Assembly (NCBI GenBank): GCA_022838965.1
Contig: JALHDK010000087.1
Span: forward strand, 1-7,854
Source: Actinomycetales bacterium
GTDB lineage: Bacteria > Actinomycetota > Actinomycetes > Actinomycetales > Actinomycetaceae
Length of the DNA: 7,854 nt
Direction: 5' to 3'
This document shows positions 7,264 to 7,854 of this stretch, in pieces. The notes beneath the pieces were generated by a model. It had not been told where the DNA came from, searched no databases, and saw only the letters and a program-made list of their open reading frames with translations. Each line of letters opens with the position of its first letter. Within the stretch, counting starts at the first letter, position 1. The position numbers were made by a program, and so were the translations under genes.

Positions 7264-7854
7264 TCAGCGGGTGTCGGACAACGTCAGGCCGGCCGGCTCT
7301 GCGGGGATGTGCGCGGTGGACAGCCGACGGCGGAACACCCAGTATGTCCACCCCTGGTAGGCCAGGACCACCGGGACGACGGTCAGGGCCACCACGGTCA
7401 TCACCCGGAGGGTGTAGGGGGTGGAGGACGCCTGCGCGATCGTGAGCGAGTAGGCCTCGTGGATGGACGAGGGCATCACGTACGGGTGGATCGCCGTGAA
7501 GATCCACACCACGGCGGCCGCGATCCCCAGCGAGTTCAGGATGAACGCCCAGCCCTCGCGCCGGGCCCGCGTGGCACCGACCACCCCGACCAGGCACGCC
7601 GCAGCCACCACCAGCGGCAGCCACGCTGCCGCGGTGCGCGCGTGGGCGAGCTGGCCCCACAGCACGAACAGTGCTCCCAGACCTCCGCTCACGAGGGAGA
7701 GCCTGGCGGCGAGGGATCCGGCCCGTTCGCGCAACCCGCCCTCTGTCTTCAGTGCGGTGAAGATCGCGCCCGAGGTGAGGAAGAGCGACGCCGTGGTCAG
7801 CCCGCCGAGGAGCGTGTAGGGAGTCAGGAGCGAGAGGAATCCTCCGGTCAGCTG
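7264..7854 (-). CDS. cydB: Cytochrome bd ubiquinol oxidase subunit II, C-terminal part (5' end beyond window)
   Basis: Subunit II of the high-affinity bd-type terminal oxidase, a membrane protein that with CydA reduces O2 to water using quinol. The last 196 residues are visible; the family is about 330-380 residues, so roughly the first 40% lies past the right edge. The frame is open to base 7854. Diagnostic family segments are TPYTLLGGLTT near visible residue 11, SGAIFTALKTEGGLRERA near 28, REGWAFILNSLGIA, HPYVMPSS followed by AYSLTIAQASSTPYTLRVM, and YQGWTYWVFRRRL near the C-terminus. Hydrophobic helices alternate with short loops, ending in a soluble tail of about 20 residues. The TTG at 7732-7734 is an internal codon, not a start. 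The gene is first of the visible reverse-strand run, and its promoter would lie upstream of cydA, outside the window. Confidence 0.96.
   Translation of the reverse strand, partial: QLTGGFLSLLTPYTLLGGLTTASLFLTSGAIFTALKTEGGLRERAGSLAARLSLVSGGLGALFVLWGQLAHARTAAAWLPLVVAAACLVGVVGATRARREGWAFILNSLGIAAAVVWIFTAIHPYVMPSSIHEAYSLTIAQASSTPYTLRVMTVVALTVVPVVLAYQGWTYWVFRRRLSTAHIPAEPAGLTLSDTR

Noticed and set aside
7264..7734. A separate 156-residue membrane protein starting at TTG 7734.
   Set aside because: The frame continues unbroken to the window edge with recognisable CydB sequence (TPYTLLGGLTT and ALKTEGG), so this is the C-terminal part of cydB.

Overview
The window is about 70% G+C by eye, has almost no intergenic space, uses GTG starts and 4- to 8-base stop/start overlaps, and every recognisable protein resembles its actinobacterial homologue. 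It is most likely chromosomal DNA of a high-GC actinobacterium; I cannot name the genus. No rRNA, tRNA, CRISPR, insertion sequence or phage gene is visible. Seven protein genes fill it almost end to end.

Left half, forward strand: the 3' part of rnc (RNase III), complete mutM/fpg (formamidopyrimidine-DNA glycosylase) and a complete NarL/DevR(DosR)-like response regulator. Each start overlaps the preceding stop, so the three look like one transcript. rnc-mutM is a familiar actinobacterial pair, usually followed at short distance by smc; here a hypoxia-type regulator follows instead.

Right half, reverse strand, read from the right edge leftwards: the 3' part of cydB (cytochrome bd oxidase subunit II), cydD and cydC (the heterodimeric ABC exporter needed for cytochrome bd assembly), then a two-GAF sensor histidine kinase of the DevS/DosT type. 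cydD and cydC overlap by 4 bases. The kinase lies 9 bases beyond cydC, with a Shine-Dalgarno-like AGGG that overlaps the cydC stop codon.

The two transcription units meet tail to tail at 2134/2137, with the stop codons of regulator and kinase 2 bases apart. The best reading is a two-component pair split between two convergent operons, the kinase riding on the cytochrome bd operon. The kinase keeps the GAF-A histidine and tyrosine that in Mycobacterium tuberculosis DevS are the haem ligand and the distal-pocket residue, so it may sense O2, NO, CO or redox state and tune expression of the high-affinity oxidase made by its own operon. That regulatory circuit is inference; the gene order and residues are seen directly.
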